From Homalodisca vitripennis (taxonomy: Eukaryota > Arthropoda > Insecta > Hemiptera > Cicadellidae): a stretch of DNA of 64,000 nucleotides. Positions 1 through 11,049 of this stretch are shown one piece after another (position 1 is the first letter of the stretch; each line of letters begins with the position of its first letter). Position numbers and translations under genes: made by a program. The DNA lies in assembly GCF_021130785.1 (NCBI RefSeq), contig NC_060213.1, positions 99,130,501 through 99,194,500 on the forward strand, read 5' to 3'. Under the pieces are notes generated by a model that was not told where the DNA came from, ran no database searches, and was given only the letters and a program-made list of their open reading frames with translations.

Positions 1-1
1 T

Positions 2-1135
2 GTGAGCACCCTGGAACCCTCGCTTCACCAGGATAACTGGAGATTGGTACTTCCAAAAGATCTCAGATCCCAGGCCTTGTTCGAATGCCACGATACTCCA
101 ACTGCTGGACATCTAGGTGTGTCAAAGACCTATAAACGTATCCAACAGCTGTACTATTGGCCAAAAATGCGGAAGGCTGTAGCCACTTATGTTTCAAAAT
201 GTGCTGTATGTCAACGGACTAAGTACGACCAACAACTCCCTGCGGGCGTTATGGGCAGCAGACGTGCAGTTGATTCTCCATGGCAGATGATCGCTGCAGA
301 CCTGATTGGCCCTCTGCCACGATCAGTAAGAGGCTTTAAGTACCTGATGGTTATTACTGACACGTTTACTAAGTACTCAGTCCTACGACCTCTCCGAGCT
401 GCTACGGCAAGGCTCGTGTCTCAACACCTGGAAGAGGACATCTTTATGGTTTACGGAGTACCACGGTACTTCATATGTGATAACGGGTCTGAGTTCATCG
501 GGAAACCAGTGAAGGACCTTGCCAAACAGTACAATGTCAAGATACTACTGAACGCAAGTCGACACCCACAGGCGAACCCGGCAGAGAGGGTTAATCGGGA
601 TATCGTTGCTATGTTGCGAGCTTATGTAACAGACAACCACCGGGAATGGGACAAATTCATTCCAAAAATAGGTTTTGCACTCCGCACCGCGCATCATGAG
701 GTGACACAGCATTCGCCCGCGTTTTTGAACTTTGGGCGAGAACTCGCTACGTCGGGAGACGGATATGAAGTTCTTAACGATGGTTCGGGTGTACACTCTA
801 CTGAGGATTGTGGTCCCTTTAGTGAGAAACTACGAGAGCTTAAGGACATATTCCAAGAGGTTTCAGAGAGACTGAAAACAGCCCATGAAAAAAATGCTAA
901 ACGCTATAACCTGCGCAGACGACCTGTGACTTATAGAGTGGGAGACGTCGTCTTGAAAAGAAACTTTGTACAGTCTGATGCTACTAAATACTTTGCAGCC
1001 AAACTAGCACCACGCTATGTTGGACCCTACGTAATAGTTGAACAGGTATCTCCTCTGATCTATAAGCTGGCGGACATGGACGGCAAGAAGATAGGCCAGT
1101 GGCATGTGTCGGACTTTAAGAAATTTCGGCAGTGA
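2..1135 (+). CDS. Gypsy-like pol 3' end: integrase (partial, open at window start)
   Basis: C-terminal part of a Ty3/gypsy-type polyprotein. The reading frame is open to the first base, so the protease, reverse transcriptase and RNase H lie outside the window. Visible in order: an HHCC zinc-binding domain (His30, His37, Cys67, Cys70), the integrase core with Asp100 in DLIGP, Asp160 in CDNGSEF and Glu195 in the HPQANPAER block, then a GPY/F module near residues 332-377 (RYVGPY ... HVSDF). All three catalytic acidic residues are present and there is no internal stop or frameshift, so this copy looks young. The Asp-Glu spacing is 34 residues, one fewer than the textbook 35; I believe this is usual in gypsy relatives with NPxER. 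The first displayed codon (GTG) is not a real start. A purine tract and LTR follow directly. Confidence 0.93.
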   Translation: MSTLEPSLHQDNWRLVLPKDLRSQALFECHDTPTAGHLGVSKTYKRIQQLYYWPKMRKAVATYVSKCAVCQRTKYDQQLPAGVMGSRRAVDSPWQMIAADLIGPLPRSVRGFKYLMVITDTFTKYSVLRPLRAATARLVSQHLEEDIFMVYGVPRYFICDNGSEFIGKPVKDLAKQYNVKILLNASRHPQANPAERVNRDIVAMLRAYVTDNHREWDKFIPKIGFALRTAHHEVTQHSPAFLNFGRELATSGDGYEVLNDGSGVHSTEDCGPFSEKLRELKDIFQEVSERLKTAHEKNAKRYNLRRRPVTYRVGDVVLKRNFVQSDATKYFAAKLAPRYVGPYVIVEQVSPLIYKLADMDGKKIGQWHVSDFKKFRQ

Positions 1136-1160
1136 AGAAAATTTGGGAAATTTTCTGCCG

Positions 1161-1170
1161 GATGGGGGGG
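1161..1170 (+). other. Polypurine tract of the gypsy-like element
   Basis: GATGGGGGGG lies immediately before a TGT-starting sequence, 25 bases after the pol stop. This is the expected primer site for plus-strand DNA synthesis and marks the start of the 3' LTR. Confidence 0.75.
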
Positions 1171-3089
1171 TGTTTGTGACGTGTACTTTTCTGTTTTACC
1201 TGAGCAATTGTTATGTAGAACTGATCACTCTACATAACGAAATTTTACATCCAAATGAAGAAGCGCGCATTCATTGTTGCTGCAATAACAGAACGGTCAC
1301 TGATTAGACGCCAATCAGCTGTTCAAATAAAGGAGTTAGGCTAAGGTGAGCCATTACCATGCCATTGATATTTTGTCGCTTGCGTATGTCAGTTAGTAAA
1401 ATTTCAGTATAATAATTTTGTCTTTACAGAATTAAATATCTACGGTAAACTAAGCCTTGGGCCTCGTAGTAAGATTGTCAAGTCCTGTCGATAAACGTAG
1501 GAAATTAATACGTTATCTGTAATAAATTAATACTAATCTAGTCTTTTAATAGTTCACGGAGATAAATAGTTGTAAATACGTGTTCATAGTGTCAAATACT
1601 GTAACCACAAATTGTTTCTGTAAATTGTACATAATTAGGCCGAGATATTATCTCGTAACAATTGCATCGTCTCTCATAAATTTCCTTACTAAACTTGTTA
1701 ACTGTTCTATAAATAATTGAATCGGTAACTTTATGTCCTAATGTTTGTATATTATTTAGTTTTACTCAGAATAATGTAAAGGCAGTTGTCATGAAATTTA
1801 TACCTACCATTGCCGTGAAAGTGCATACATTAATGCATTATGTTAATACTTCAATACACTTTACTATAATTATTGTAATTAATTAGTTTAAGTAAGAAGA
1901 AACGTAATTAATTTTCTCCGTGTAAGAATAATTATGCTTTGTGTTTAAGACCAATATTGTATATCATTGTAATTGGCAGATTCTGCGCTTTTTAATGTAC
2001 TTATGTTTATACATTAAATGTTTCTTTACATTTTACTGGCCGCTGTAAGCTAAATACGAGTATGTTAGACACACCAACAATAGTGACAGATGTTGCTGTT
2101 TTAGTCAGCTGGTTTCTTTTAAGTTTGACATAGTTTTCATGATTGATTATAAGTAGTGTTTACTGATTTCAATGAGCCGCAGAAAATGAATAAAACTGAC
2201 TTTATGAAATTAAAGTTTCAATATTGGATTGCACGGACGATACAATCGACGGCTCGTGTGTGTGTTTTGGGTCCGCCCAGTTGGTGAGTAGACTTTACAC
2301 TACTTATTCCATCGTGCTCCCCTGGGAGGTCGGACTAACTCCGTCAATGTCATTGTGGAGCCTCTACCTATCGGACTAGGCCTGAATAACTGCATCAGGG
2401 TGGATCCAGTTTCGAACTTTGACAAATGGGACTCAACTTTAATTTAATGTCTAGCCATTATGTATTCATGGGAATTATTGTTTTGTAATTTTGTAGTTCA
2501 GGAATATGGTCATCATGATTTTGGCCACTGTAATTTTGTATTAGTAATCGGAGCGCTCCCACCGTAATAATTTTTCGTATTTTTATTTCAATTGGCCAAC
2601 GAGTTAAGTTTAAGTTAAGTTAAATATATATTTGTTTATTTAGTTCAAGACCTTAGCACTGTGAGAGAAATAGGCAATACAGAATGAAATATGTGAAATA
2701 TTGGTTTTAATTTCTAATTGCCTGATATTTAATTAGAGACCTTGCAACTTACTATTAGAAAATAATCAACCGAAATCTGTGGCTAATTTAAGTACCTAAG
2801 GCTTAGTGTCGTAAACCTAATAGTTCTTGCGTGCATGGTAGTGGTCTCGATTGAGCATACCTGAGGGCAGGAAACTGTTCCTTGTTGGAGACCTGCGACT
2901 ATCACACCCCATCAACAAGGTGGTGCCCTTATTACCGAGCAAACCGTAACCATCTGGGTATCCGTCAATCTTAGTAGTCCTCTGTCACTGCGCAAGAACT
3001 TGGTTGTATTGGCGCTCTACCAATACTCACGCCCTTCTCCACTGAGCGAGGCCGACAATATTGCTAACCCGCGAGGAGGGGTGGCACCA
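1171..3089 (+). mobile_element. 3' LTR of the gypsy-like retrotransposon, about 1.9 kb
   Basis: Starts TGTTTGTGACG right after the purine tract. It ends in GGCA (3086) or GGCACCA (3089), where gustatory-receptor coding sequence resumes without a gap. A polyadenylation signal AATAAA at 2189-2194 followed by a GT-rich stretch near 2256-2272 suggests the R/U5 side lies beyond it. There is no coding sequence inside. The left LTR lies outside the window, so the exact ends and the target duplication cannot be confirmed here. The length is large for a gypsy LTR; a second nested insertion inside it is not excluded. Confidence 0.65.
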
Positions 3090-3652
3090 CTAAGTACTTG
3101 TCTAAAAGTTTTAAATACATCATCATCAGAATCGAGCAGGAATCAGCCCGACAGTGTTTCGGACGACTAATGGAAAATCAGTACATGCCATATATTGAAA
3201 TATCTCAACAAAGTCCTAACTCGCAAAAGTGTGAGGTGAGAACTCTGTTGAACATCTACTGGTTACTGGTCGATGGTGTACACCAGGCGAATGCCTTCTA
3301 TTGCGATCAGCTGATGGCCACTAACTCATATTTGTTCTTCAGTATCGTATTCAACCTATACTATGCTGTCTTCACTTATGAGTCAGGTGACTACATAGAG
3401 TTTATATGTGCGTTCATCTGGGATTTGGCTAGCATTAGTTGCAAGGTGGTGATGGCTCAATCTACCGCTGCCGTCACTAAGTCAGCTGACAGGACTATGA
3501 TGACGATCTGCAAGATGATCCAAAAAGATATTGATCCTTCTATGAGGACACAGTTGGAGAGATTCCTTCTACAAGTATCTAACGACAGACCTACATTTTG
3601 TGCACTGCACCTCTTCAAAAAACGATTCCATAACGAAGATAGATATACATAA
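3090..3652 (+). pseudogene. Gustatory receptor 3' half, cut by an LTR insertion
   Basis: Matches residues from about 196 to 371 of the intact 399-aa receptor at 53245-54444: the KSFKYI start, the FGRLMENQYMPYIEISQQ loop, the LLNIYWLLVD segment and the TM5-TM6 region. The 5' half is missing because the LTR abuts it. The 3' end is also broken: near 3618 a small deletion shifts the frame, homology stops near 3641, and the TM7 exon part with the TYhhhhhQF motif is absent. The middle is open, so the insertion may be fairly recent. It is the closest relative of the 53245 gene among the fragments by eye. The 5' half should lie upstream of the retrotransposon, outside this window. Confidence 0.9.
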
Positions 3653-4682
3653 AAATATATATATTTAAATAGTTCTATAAATAAAATGCAATCTGAATGT
3701 TTTTCCACATAATTTTTTAGAGTTTATGCTTAACGTATAAAGAATGTTTACAAACTGAAGATTTATTTTATCCATTATTAAGTAAAATAAACATTATTTC
3801 GATGGTATTATAACGTACAGATGTGTAACATCATTTTATGTAATTTTAAAAAATATAGAAAAATTAGTTTAATGCAATTCTATCTCTGTTACAGATACTG
3901 AAAAGGGTATAGAAAGTTTAATGGTATTTACCACTTTTTATTAGTCAAGTTCATTTTTCTTGTACGAAAAGTCTTGTTCTCGTATTTCATGACGCTGTAA
4001 CCACAGAACGAAGCCAATCAGAGGATTGTCTTTATACGAGATTCATGCCATGCAATAAAAATGTATAACACCGATTTGAAGAAGGAATATGTAAAAAATA
4101 TCTATAATGTATAATAATTACACAAACATCTCTAAATTAAAATAAACTTCTTTCAGAAGTAAAAGTAGATTTTTTTCAATAAACATTTTTACTTGTAGGA
4201 AATGGAAAACTGCATAATATAAAACGTGAATTAATTGTTTTTACATACTTTGTTACAATGCCTTAGTTATTTTGATATTTGACCACGAACTATGTGATTA
4301 CTATAAAAAAAAAGAAAACACTATTGTCAACCGAGGTTATTCCGCCGATGTAAACTTTCTTTAACTTGCAAAGATTTTAAGTGAGCACTGCTTGGAAAAC
4401 TTAGAAAGGATATAGAAAATGCTCTAGGTATCATCTAAGTAAGCTACTTTTTTCTAAGTTGAAAATAAGAACGTAGCATGCTTTCAAGCTTAATTCTTTT
4501 CATGTTTGTAAAATTGTAACATATTATAAAATTGCTTATTCGATAATACATTCATTTATTTTCAAGAATAATACTTTGTCTCATTATTGATTCGTGTGTA
4601 CACAAGACAAGTAGCTATAACAGTCATGTTGAATTAAAAAAAAGAAATTTCTATTTTCTATAAACTCAGATGAGATTACAGT
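3653..4682. other. Non-coding; right part is conserved GR 3' flank
   Basis: AT-rich. From about 4270 to 4682 it is the inverted counterpart of the 3' flank of the intact receptor at 54445-54990 (shared GTGTACACACGAATCA and the AAGCAGTGCTCACTTAAA-like block), so the duplicated unit included at least 400 bp after the stop codon. Nothing recognised in 3653-4270. Confidence 0.6.
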
Positions 4683-5880
4683 TTAAATTTCCGCGTTGTG
4701 ATTCTGGAACTGAAGCAGAATTATCAAATTCGTGGTCGCTGCTCCTGCCACATTAGTTAGGATATCGTTTTTAATTTTGAAGATGTGCAGTGCTCAAAAT
4801 GTTGTTATATCTTTAGTTACTTGTAGAAGGAACCTCTCTAACTGTATCCTCATAGCAGGATTAATATGGTTATGGATCATCTTGCAGATCATCATCGTCG
4901 TCTTGTCAGCTGACTTGGTGACGTCATCTGCAGATCGAACCATCATCACCATGTAACTAACGCCGGCTAAAGCCCAGAGAAACGCACCTATAAACTCTAT
5001 GTAATCACCTGACGTATAATTCAATACAGCATAGAAGAGGTTGAATACGATACTGAGGAACAAATATGAGGTAGTGATCATGAGCTGATCGCAATAAAAG
5101 GCATTCGCATGATGTACAGCACCAACCAGTAACCAGTAGATATTCAACAGAGTTCTCACCTTACACTTTAGTGAGTTTGAACTTTGTTGTGATATTTCAA
5201 TATATGGAATACACTGATTTTCTATTAGTCGTCCTAAACACTGACGGGCTACATCCGAGCACCTTGTGCTGATGTATTTGAAGCTTTTAGACAAATATTT
5301 ATTGACTTCGGTAAAAATAAGAAATGTAAAAATCAATCGAAATATATTAGTTAAGTAAGACACATAACATATGGAAATCATTAATTGATTTTCCACCTCA
5401 ATTATTGTAGTTTTTCCCATTTAGCTACATCATACGTAACAAGCGCTGCAGGGACAAATTAGGCTACTGAGAACATGATGTTTATATTGGATTCTGGTGG
5501 CTGATGCCTTATATCACTCCAAGTGTCCTCGACACTCTCCACTATTTTATGGAAGTTGACAAAACAATGATATTTTCTGATATTGCTGACAGACAACGAC
5601 TGATGTCAATGGCAAACAGGTATACTCCAGAATCATTAAGGCTGTGATAGTATTAGTGGTACAATAAGAGGGCAAGGTGGCCAGTGTATTAAAGTATTGT
5701 AGATATACCCAATATATACGGTAGTGTCGCCTGAGCTGCTGTAGAAATCAAACCCCATGTGAACCATGATGGCGTATAATATCTCAATTCTTGCCCTTCG
5801 TTTGGCATAGAACAGTTGGTCAGAAAAAAGCCCCCAAAAAGTTGGCTGGTTAAAATTGCTCCTTTTGAAAAAACCTGCAT
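4683..5880 (-). pseudogene. Full-length gustatory receptor pseudogene
   Basis: Covers the whole 399-aa receptor from ATG (5878-5880, MQVFSKG) to the stop at 4683-4685. Disabling changes against the intact copies: TAC to TAA at 5459-5461, TGT to TGA at 4794-4796, an extra base near 5710, a two-base loss near 5590 and a one-base loss near 5416. An extra codon near the N-terminus (LRYYTPSW) and a lost codon after KYIST account for the remaining length difference (1198 versus 1200 bases). The TM7 signature is altered from TY to TN but LLQF remains. Both flanks match the 53245 gene, so it is a sister of that copy. It lies tail to tail with the truncated copy at 3090-3652. Confidence 0.93.
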
Positions 5881-7675
5881 TATGTAAAATTGTGCGAATG
5901 GTGTTTTGCGGTGGTTATTCACTACTCATAAGCCAACGTTGATAATAGCTTTAGAGTTCTCTAGAAATTTTGAAACGTTTGATATTTTCCTTTTATAGAC
6001 ATTATTTGTAATTGATTTGCCACTCGTTGTCATGCATTTTTAAATATAAGTACAATGATTCAATTACTCTAAATAATTCCTACCTTGTGTAAAAATGTGT
6101 CACAGTGGGCTCTAATACCACTATACTTTTATTATAAATCATTTACTTCTTATATTTAGTCTATTACCTTGAGTGTGGATTTTCTTGAATACCTGTCGAT
6201 GTCGACAAACCATTTAGATATGAAGTAATTTTATTGTATTAAAGTTATTTAATTAAACTGCAAAACACTCGGACTTTTTACATATTAGATTGTTGTAGCT
6301 TTAAAAGCTCTTAAATTGGGATGTAGTTGGGAAATATTTTGTTCCTAGATTGGAACAAATAAAATGCAATAAGATATAGTTTTTAAGTTATTGGAGAGAC
6401 CTAATAACCTACTTATACTTAACCTTCTGTTACATGCATCAGGTGGAAGGAAAGCAACATTTAAATCCCAACTGCATCGGCCAAATGGCTCAATAAACTA
6501 TTGGCCTAGGATAAAAAATTTCATGTTGCATTCAAAAATTATTTGTATATATATTTTCTGCGCCAGGTTCTCATCTATAAAAGTAAAATAGACCTAGAAT
6601 GTAAAATAAAGTTTGGAAGAAGTGTAAAAAAAAATATTTTCCTTCTTTTGTAATGAAAACGATATGAGATAAATATTTGAGATTCAATTGCAAGAATTCA
6701 ATTTATTTAAAAATATAATTAAACTTCAAAGACGTAATACTACTCCCATTATAAACAAATTTGCAATTTCAAAAGTGGCACTTGATTATAAAAAAAACTA
6801 TTTCTCTGGTATCGCTAATAGTATAAAATGAAATACAAGGTAAAAAAATCGAAAAACTTTAAAAAATAATAACACATTTATTAATTCTACAAAGTATGAA
6901 AAAGAGCCTAAACCAAGGAAAGAACTATGAAGGTCTAACATTAAAATAATGTAACTGTAGAAACGTAACAAATAATAATTATTAAATTAAAAAATGAAAT
7001 AAAAATATAACACTACAACGAGGACTATTTCCCATCAGTTATAGCCATATTTGGTGACATGGTAAATATTAATTGCATTCAGTTTTATATACATACAATA
7101 TAACCTTATTAAGGGAGAAGCAATATCTTCAGCACATGTTTGTAATGCAAACTGCGTCCATAGCGCCTGGAGACAAAATTATTAATCTACCTTTTATAAT
7201 AATGACTTTACAGACGAATTTGTCCATTATACTCAATCAATAATCTAAAATAATGTAAATTTATTAATAACACATAATACATATCATAAAATAAAAACTA
7301 ATATCAGTAATATTTAAAAAATAAATACTATATAACAAATAAATAATGCATAACAAGTAATTATAATGTAATAAAATGAAAGTATAAAACCAACTATCAT
7401 CACATATACATTGAGTATTTAGATGAGAGATTATTAATAAAGTACTATTAAAATCCTATTTAAAAAAAACTGAAACTTTTAAAAGTTATGAAAGATTTTT
7501 TAAACAAAATCATAAAAAGGTTGCCAAGTAACTAGAACAAAACAAGCTCATACACAGGTGTACTATATACCGTAAAATAAGTATACAAAATTTTAGCCTT
7601 GTTTCTCTGCAGGGTTTTGTGTAAAGTTTACCTAAGTTAACATTGAGAAGTATAGGAGGGCGTCTCCCCTTAAGT
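5881..7675. other. Conserved GR 5' flank, then plain AT-rich sequence
   Basis: 5881-6200 is the upstream region of the 4683-5880 pseudogene and matches the 5' flanks of the other receptor copies, including a TATA-like TCTATAAAAGG (minus strand, near 5990) and the distal box at 6172-6196. From 6200 to 7675 I see AT-rich sequence with no supportable gene. Confidence 0.6.
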
Positions 7676-7859
7676 TTCAATTGTGAATTTTATTGGTGTT
7701 GTAAGAGCTACGTTAAATCAACCAAACCTGCTATTAAACCGGTGTTTTTAATGTTGAAAACAAATTAAAAATTTTATAAAGTGGTAGCAGGAAAGTATTT
7801 TAACGTATAACTTAAAGGATAATAGTTTTCCACAACCTTTGCTAATAGCGTAGTGTGGC

Positions 7860-8060
7860 GGGTATAACAGTTATCGCATGATAACCGGATCTGCTGCTTC
7901 GATGGGTAACCGCTGAGCTATCCTGTCCTTGTAAGCAGCCCGCCTGCCTGGCCATTGGTGGTGATTTGGGACTCACCTTTAAGCCATTGTTTCTAAGGTT
8001 GTGTTAGAGAGGGTTACTTATCTGTTTTTTCGCCTGGTAAAATAAGACATTTACTTTACT
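7860..8060 (-). repeat. SINE-like repeat with a tRNA-type A box
   Basis: The minus strand holds TAGCTCAGCGGTTA, a good Pol III A box, but no clear B box. The core GCAGCCCGCCTGCC followed by a GAGAGGG block recurs at 19345-19545 and, more diverged, at 43365-43470. Its presence in both segmental duplicates means it predates that duplication; the 43-kb copy indicates dispersal. Confidence 0.4.
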
Positions 8061-8904
8061 TTTTATCTAAGGAGCATGAAGTTGGTGTTCAAACCAAACA
8101 TATACAGTATGTATCTGTATCAAACTTCTAACTGAAAGTTAGTTCATTATTATACAATCTTGTAATAAAAATGTGCTTGTATGAAAAAAATATCTATACC
8201 ATAATTGAAGGTGGTTGAATTGTGACAATTTATTTTAATATTTGTTGAGTAGAATCTCTAATTTTTAAGCAGCTGTGTACGTATATTAGGAAAATGTAAC
8301 TAATTGTGTAAAAATAATGTATTTCCCGTAATTGAAAAAAAAAATACTTTGAAGTACATAGTGAATTGAATAATACTTTTTCTAGTATACGTTGTGTAAA
8401 ATATGAACGTTATTGTTCAGATGTGTTTGGAGTTATCACAATAAATTTGAATAAATAAGAATGTATAATTAGCACACTGTATAAGTGTATTGTGAGGGTA
8501 CTCCTACATATTACAGTATGAGTAGTAGATTGTAGTTTTTTACAGAAAAGTAACATAACAATTATTTTACGTTAGACAATTTTGTTAAATGAACTAACTT
8601 TAATGGTAAATGGATATATCTTATTACATGATCACCTTAACACTAATCTCATAGTCTCTAGAAAGACTACAACATTACTCTCGGTAACCATTTTAAATAA
8701 ATCAAAAGGGTTCTGATTTCCCATACGGACACGCAGATTTACGGGGTTTGTCGGTCAAAGTCGGAATTGTTTGGAACTACACAATACCCCCCACCCCTCT
8801 CATTTGCTACGATTTCGCCGATTATCTCTGGACAGTGCAACCGGAGAAACTTGTCTAATAGTGATAGCCGACTGCTCCTTCAGAAAACCCCACCACTTGC
8901 TTTT

Positions 8905-9075
8905 AGGTGCTGTGACTGTAGGGGTTATATAAACCTCGCACAATTCTGCTCTCGGTCATTTATTTAGGTGCTGTATTATTAGGTACTGTGAAATAATTTA
9001 ATATTTGAATATACTACTTTATTAAAGGTTGAATTTTAGGTGCTGTGATACGAATCCCCGTTTAGGCGCTATGAT
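8905..9075. repeat. Degenerate TTAGGTGCTGTGA short repeats
   Basis: Four to five imperfect, irregularly spaced copies of TTAGGTGCTGTGA: near 8905, 8966, 8980 (TTAGGTACTGTGA), 9035 and 9062 (TTAGGCGCTATGA). They are retained in the duplicate at 20371-20560. A conserved TATATAAACCTCGC lies between copies one and two. Function unknown. Confidence 0.5.
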
Positions 9076-9165
9076 AGTTTGATAGATAATAGTAGTAGAT
9101 ATAACAGTTGTGTAGCGTTGCATATCACCAATACGTTGTCTATAAAATCACATGTCATTCAAACT

Positions 9166-10365
9166 TTAATTTTCCTCGTTCTGATTCTGGAACTGAAGCA
9201 GAATTATCAAATATGTGGTCACTGCTCCTGCCACCTTAGTTAAGATATCGCTTTTAATTTTGAAGAGGTGCAGTGGACAAAATTTAGGTATGTCGATAGA
9301 TACTTGTAGAAGGAACCTCTTCAACTGTGTCCTCATAGCAGGATCAATATCCTTATGGATCGTCTTGGAGATTGCCATCGTCGTCTTGTCAGCTGACTTT
9401 GTGACGTCAGCTGCAGATCGAATCATCGCCACCATGTAACTAACGCTAGCCAAAGCCCAGATGAACGAAAATATCAACTCTATATAGTCTCCAGACTCAT
9501 AGGACAAGACAGCATAGTATAGGTCGACTACGATACTGAAGAACAAATAAGAGGTAGTAGTCACCAGCTGATCGCAATAGAAGCCATTTGCCTGGTGTAC
9601 AGCATCAACCAGCAACCAGTAGATTTTCAACAGAGATTCCACCTCACACTTTTGTGAGTTTGAACTTTGTTGTGATATTTCAATATATGGCATGTACTGA
9701 TTTTCCATTAGTCGTCCGAAACACTGGCGGGCTAGTTCCTGCTCGATCCTGATGCTGATGTATTCAAAACTTTTTGACAAATATTGAGTAACTTCGGTAA
9801 AAGTAACGAATGTAGAAGTCAATCGAAATATAGTAGTTAAGTAAGACACGTAACATATGGAAATCATTAGTCGATTTTCATACTTGTTTACTGTAGTTAT
9901 TCCCCAAGTAGCTATATCGTTCGTAACAAGTACCGCAGTGACAACGTAGGCTACTAAGATCCTGATGTTTATATTGGATTCTGGTGGGTGATGCCTAATA
10001 TACCTCCAAGTGTCCTCGACACTATCTACAATTTTGTGGAATTCGACAAAGCACTGATATTTTCTGATATTGCTGACAAAGACAACGACTGATGTCAATG
10101 ATATACAGGTAAAATCCAGAACCATTACAGTTGTGGTAGTATTAGTGTTCCAATAATAGGGCAAGATTGCCAGACCATTTAAGTATTGGAGATATACCCA
10201 ATAATACGGGAGTGTCGCTTGAGCTGCTGTTGAGACCAAACTCCATGTGAACCATGACGGGGAAAATCTCAATTTTTGACCTTCGTTTGGCACAGAAATG
10301 TTGATCATAAAAAATCCCCCAAAAACCAGGCTGGTTAAAATTGCTTCTTTTGAAAAAACCTGCAT
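9166..10365 (-). CDS. Gustatory receptor, intact, single exon, 399 aa
   Basis: Insect gustatory receptor: a seven-transmembrane ligand-gated cation channel subunit of taste neurons, with an intracellular N-terminus by family rule. The C-terminus carries GAVTTYLIILLQFQNQ, an exact TYhhhhhQF signature at residues 384-392. Hydrophobic segments fall near residues 43-62, 78-99, 136-155, 166-184, 266-289, 297-314 and 377-391, with the long charged loop RIEQELARQCFGRLMENQ between TM4 and TM5. The ATG at 10363-10365 is chosen because all copies align there and a stop-bearing conserved 5' flank precedes it. The open frame of full length suggests function. It lies in duplicated segment A; the sister copy at 20648-21848 is dead. 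The ligand cannot be inferred. No intron is seen in this lineage. Confidence 0.95.
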   Translation of the reverse strand: MQVFSKEAILTSLVFGGFFMINISVPNEGQKLRFSPSWFTWSLVSTAAQATLPYYWVYLQYLNGLAILPYYWNTNTTTTVMVLDFTCISLTSVVVFVSNIRKYQCFVEFHKIVDSVEDTWRYIRHHPPESNINIRILVAYVVTAVLVTNDIATWGITTVNKYENRLMISICYVSYLTTIFRLTSTFVTFTEVTQYLSKSFEYISIRIEQELARQCFGRLMENQYMPYIEISQQSSNSQKCEVESLLKIYWLLVDAVHQANGFYCDQLVTTTSYLFFSIVVDLYYAVLSYESGDYIELIFSFIWALASVSYMVAMIRSAADVTKSADKTTMAISKTIHKDIDPAMRTQLKRFLLQVSIDIPKFCPLHLFKIKSDILTKVAGAVTTYLIILLQFQNQNEEN

Positions 10366-10660
10366 TCTGTAGAATTGTGGGGTGTTACTTCACTATTCAT
10401 CGGTCAAAGTTGGTAACCTGTAGAGTTTATTTTGGAGCGCTCGATATTTCGTTCTTATAGACATTTTCGTAAGTGATTTGGCACTCGTTTCATGCATTTT
10501 TAAATATAATTACAATAATTCAATCACTCTAAGTGATTCCGACTTTGTGTAAAAATGTACCACATCGCGCTGTATACCACTGTAATTTTACTATAAGTAT
10601 TGATTTATTACTAACCTATAGTAACATTTTAGTGTGGATTTTCTTAAAAAGCTGTGAATA
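10366..10660 (-). promoter_or_regulatory. Conserved upstream region of the GR
   Basis: About 290 bp matching the 5' flanks of the copies at 4683, 20648 and 53245. It holds a TATA-like TCTATAAGAA on the minus strand (around 10452-10461, roughly 90-95 bases before the ATG), a conserved AGTGATTGAATTATTGTAA block and a distal box at 10632-10656 (TGTGGATTTTCTT on the plus strand). Conservation outside the coding region across paralogues suggests promoter and 5' leader, though shared ancestry alone would also explain it. Confidence 0.5.
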
Positions 10661-11009
10661 CAGACTACACCTTTGTAAATGAAGTTTTTCAAATGAAGAA
10701 TTTCAATCAGAATTGATAAACAATTTATAATTATTTAAGCTTTTAATATAATGTCCTGCTGTGATACTACCACTCGAAACGTTAGTTTAAATGCTTAAAC
10801 CGTAAACCTTTGCGCGTTTTTTGTCCTTTAAACAAAACAAATTAAGAACCATTTTGAAATGTGATTACTTAAAACGTCTCTTGAAACACTAAGTTTCCTG
10901 TAATTTGCAGTGGCATAATAAAGGTTGTTGTAAGTGTAAAGAATAAGTATATAGAATGACACTGAACAATTTAAAAGTTATAATGCATATGTAAATTGTA
11001 TACAAACAA

Positions 11010-11049
<40 letters not shown>

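Larger units (their letters stand above)
7676..9165 (-). repeat. Segmental duplication unit A, 3'-flank part
   Basis: About 1.5 kb downstream of the intact receptor at 9166-10365 that matches 19158-20647 in the same order and orientation (for example GCTATTAAACCGGTG near 7732 and 19227, and TATTACAGTATGAGTAG near 8510 and 19979). It includes a SINE-like block (about 7860-8060) and four to five degenerate TAGGTGCTGT motifs (8905-9070). No coding potential seen. Confidence 0.85.

Noticed and set aside
1104..1307. ORF overlapping the end of pol and the LTR start
   Set aside because: Runs across the purine tract into the LTR in another frame; chance frame.
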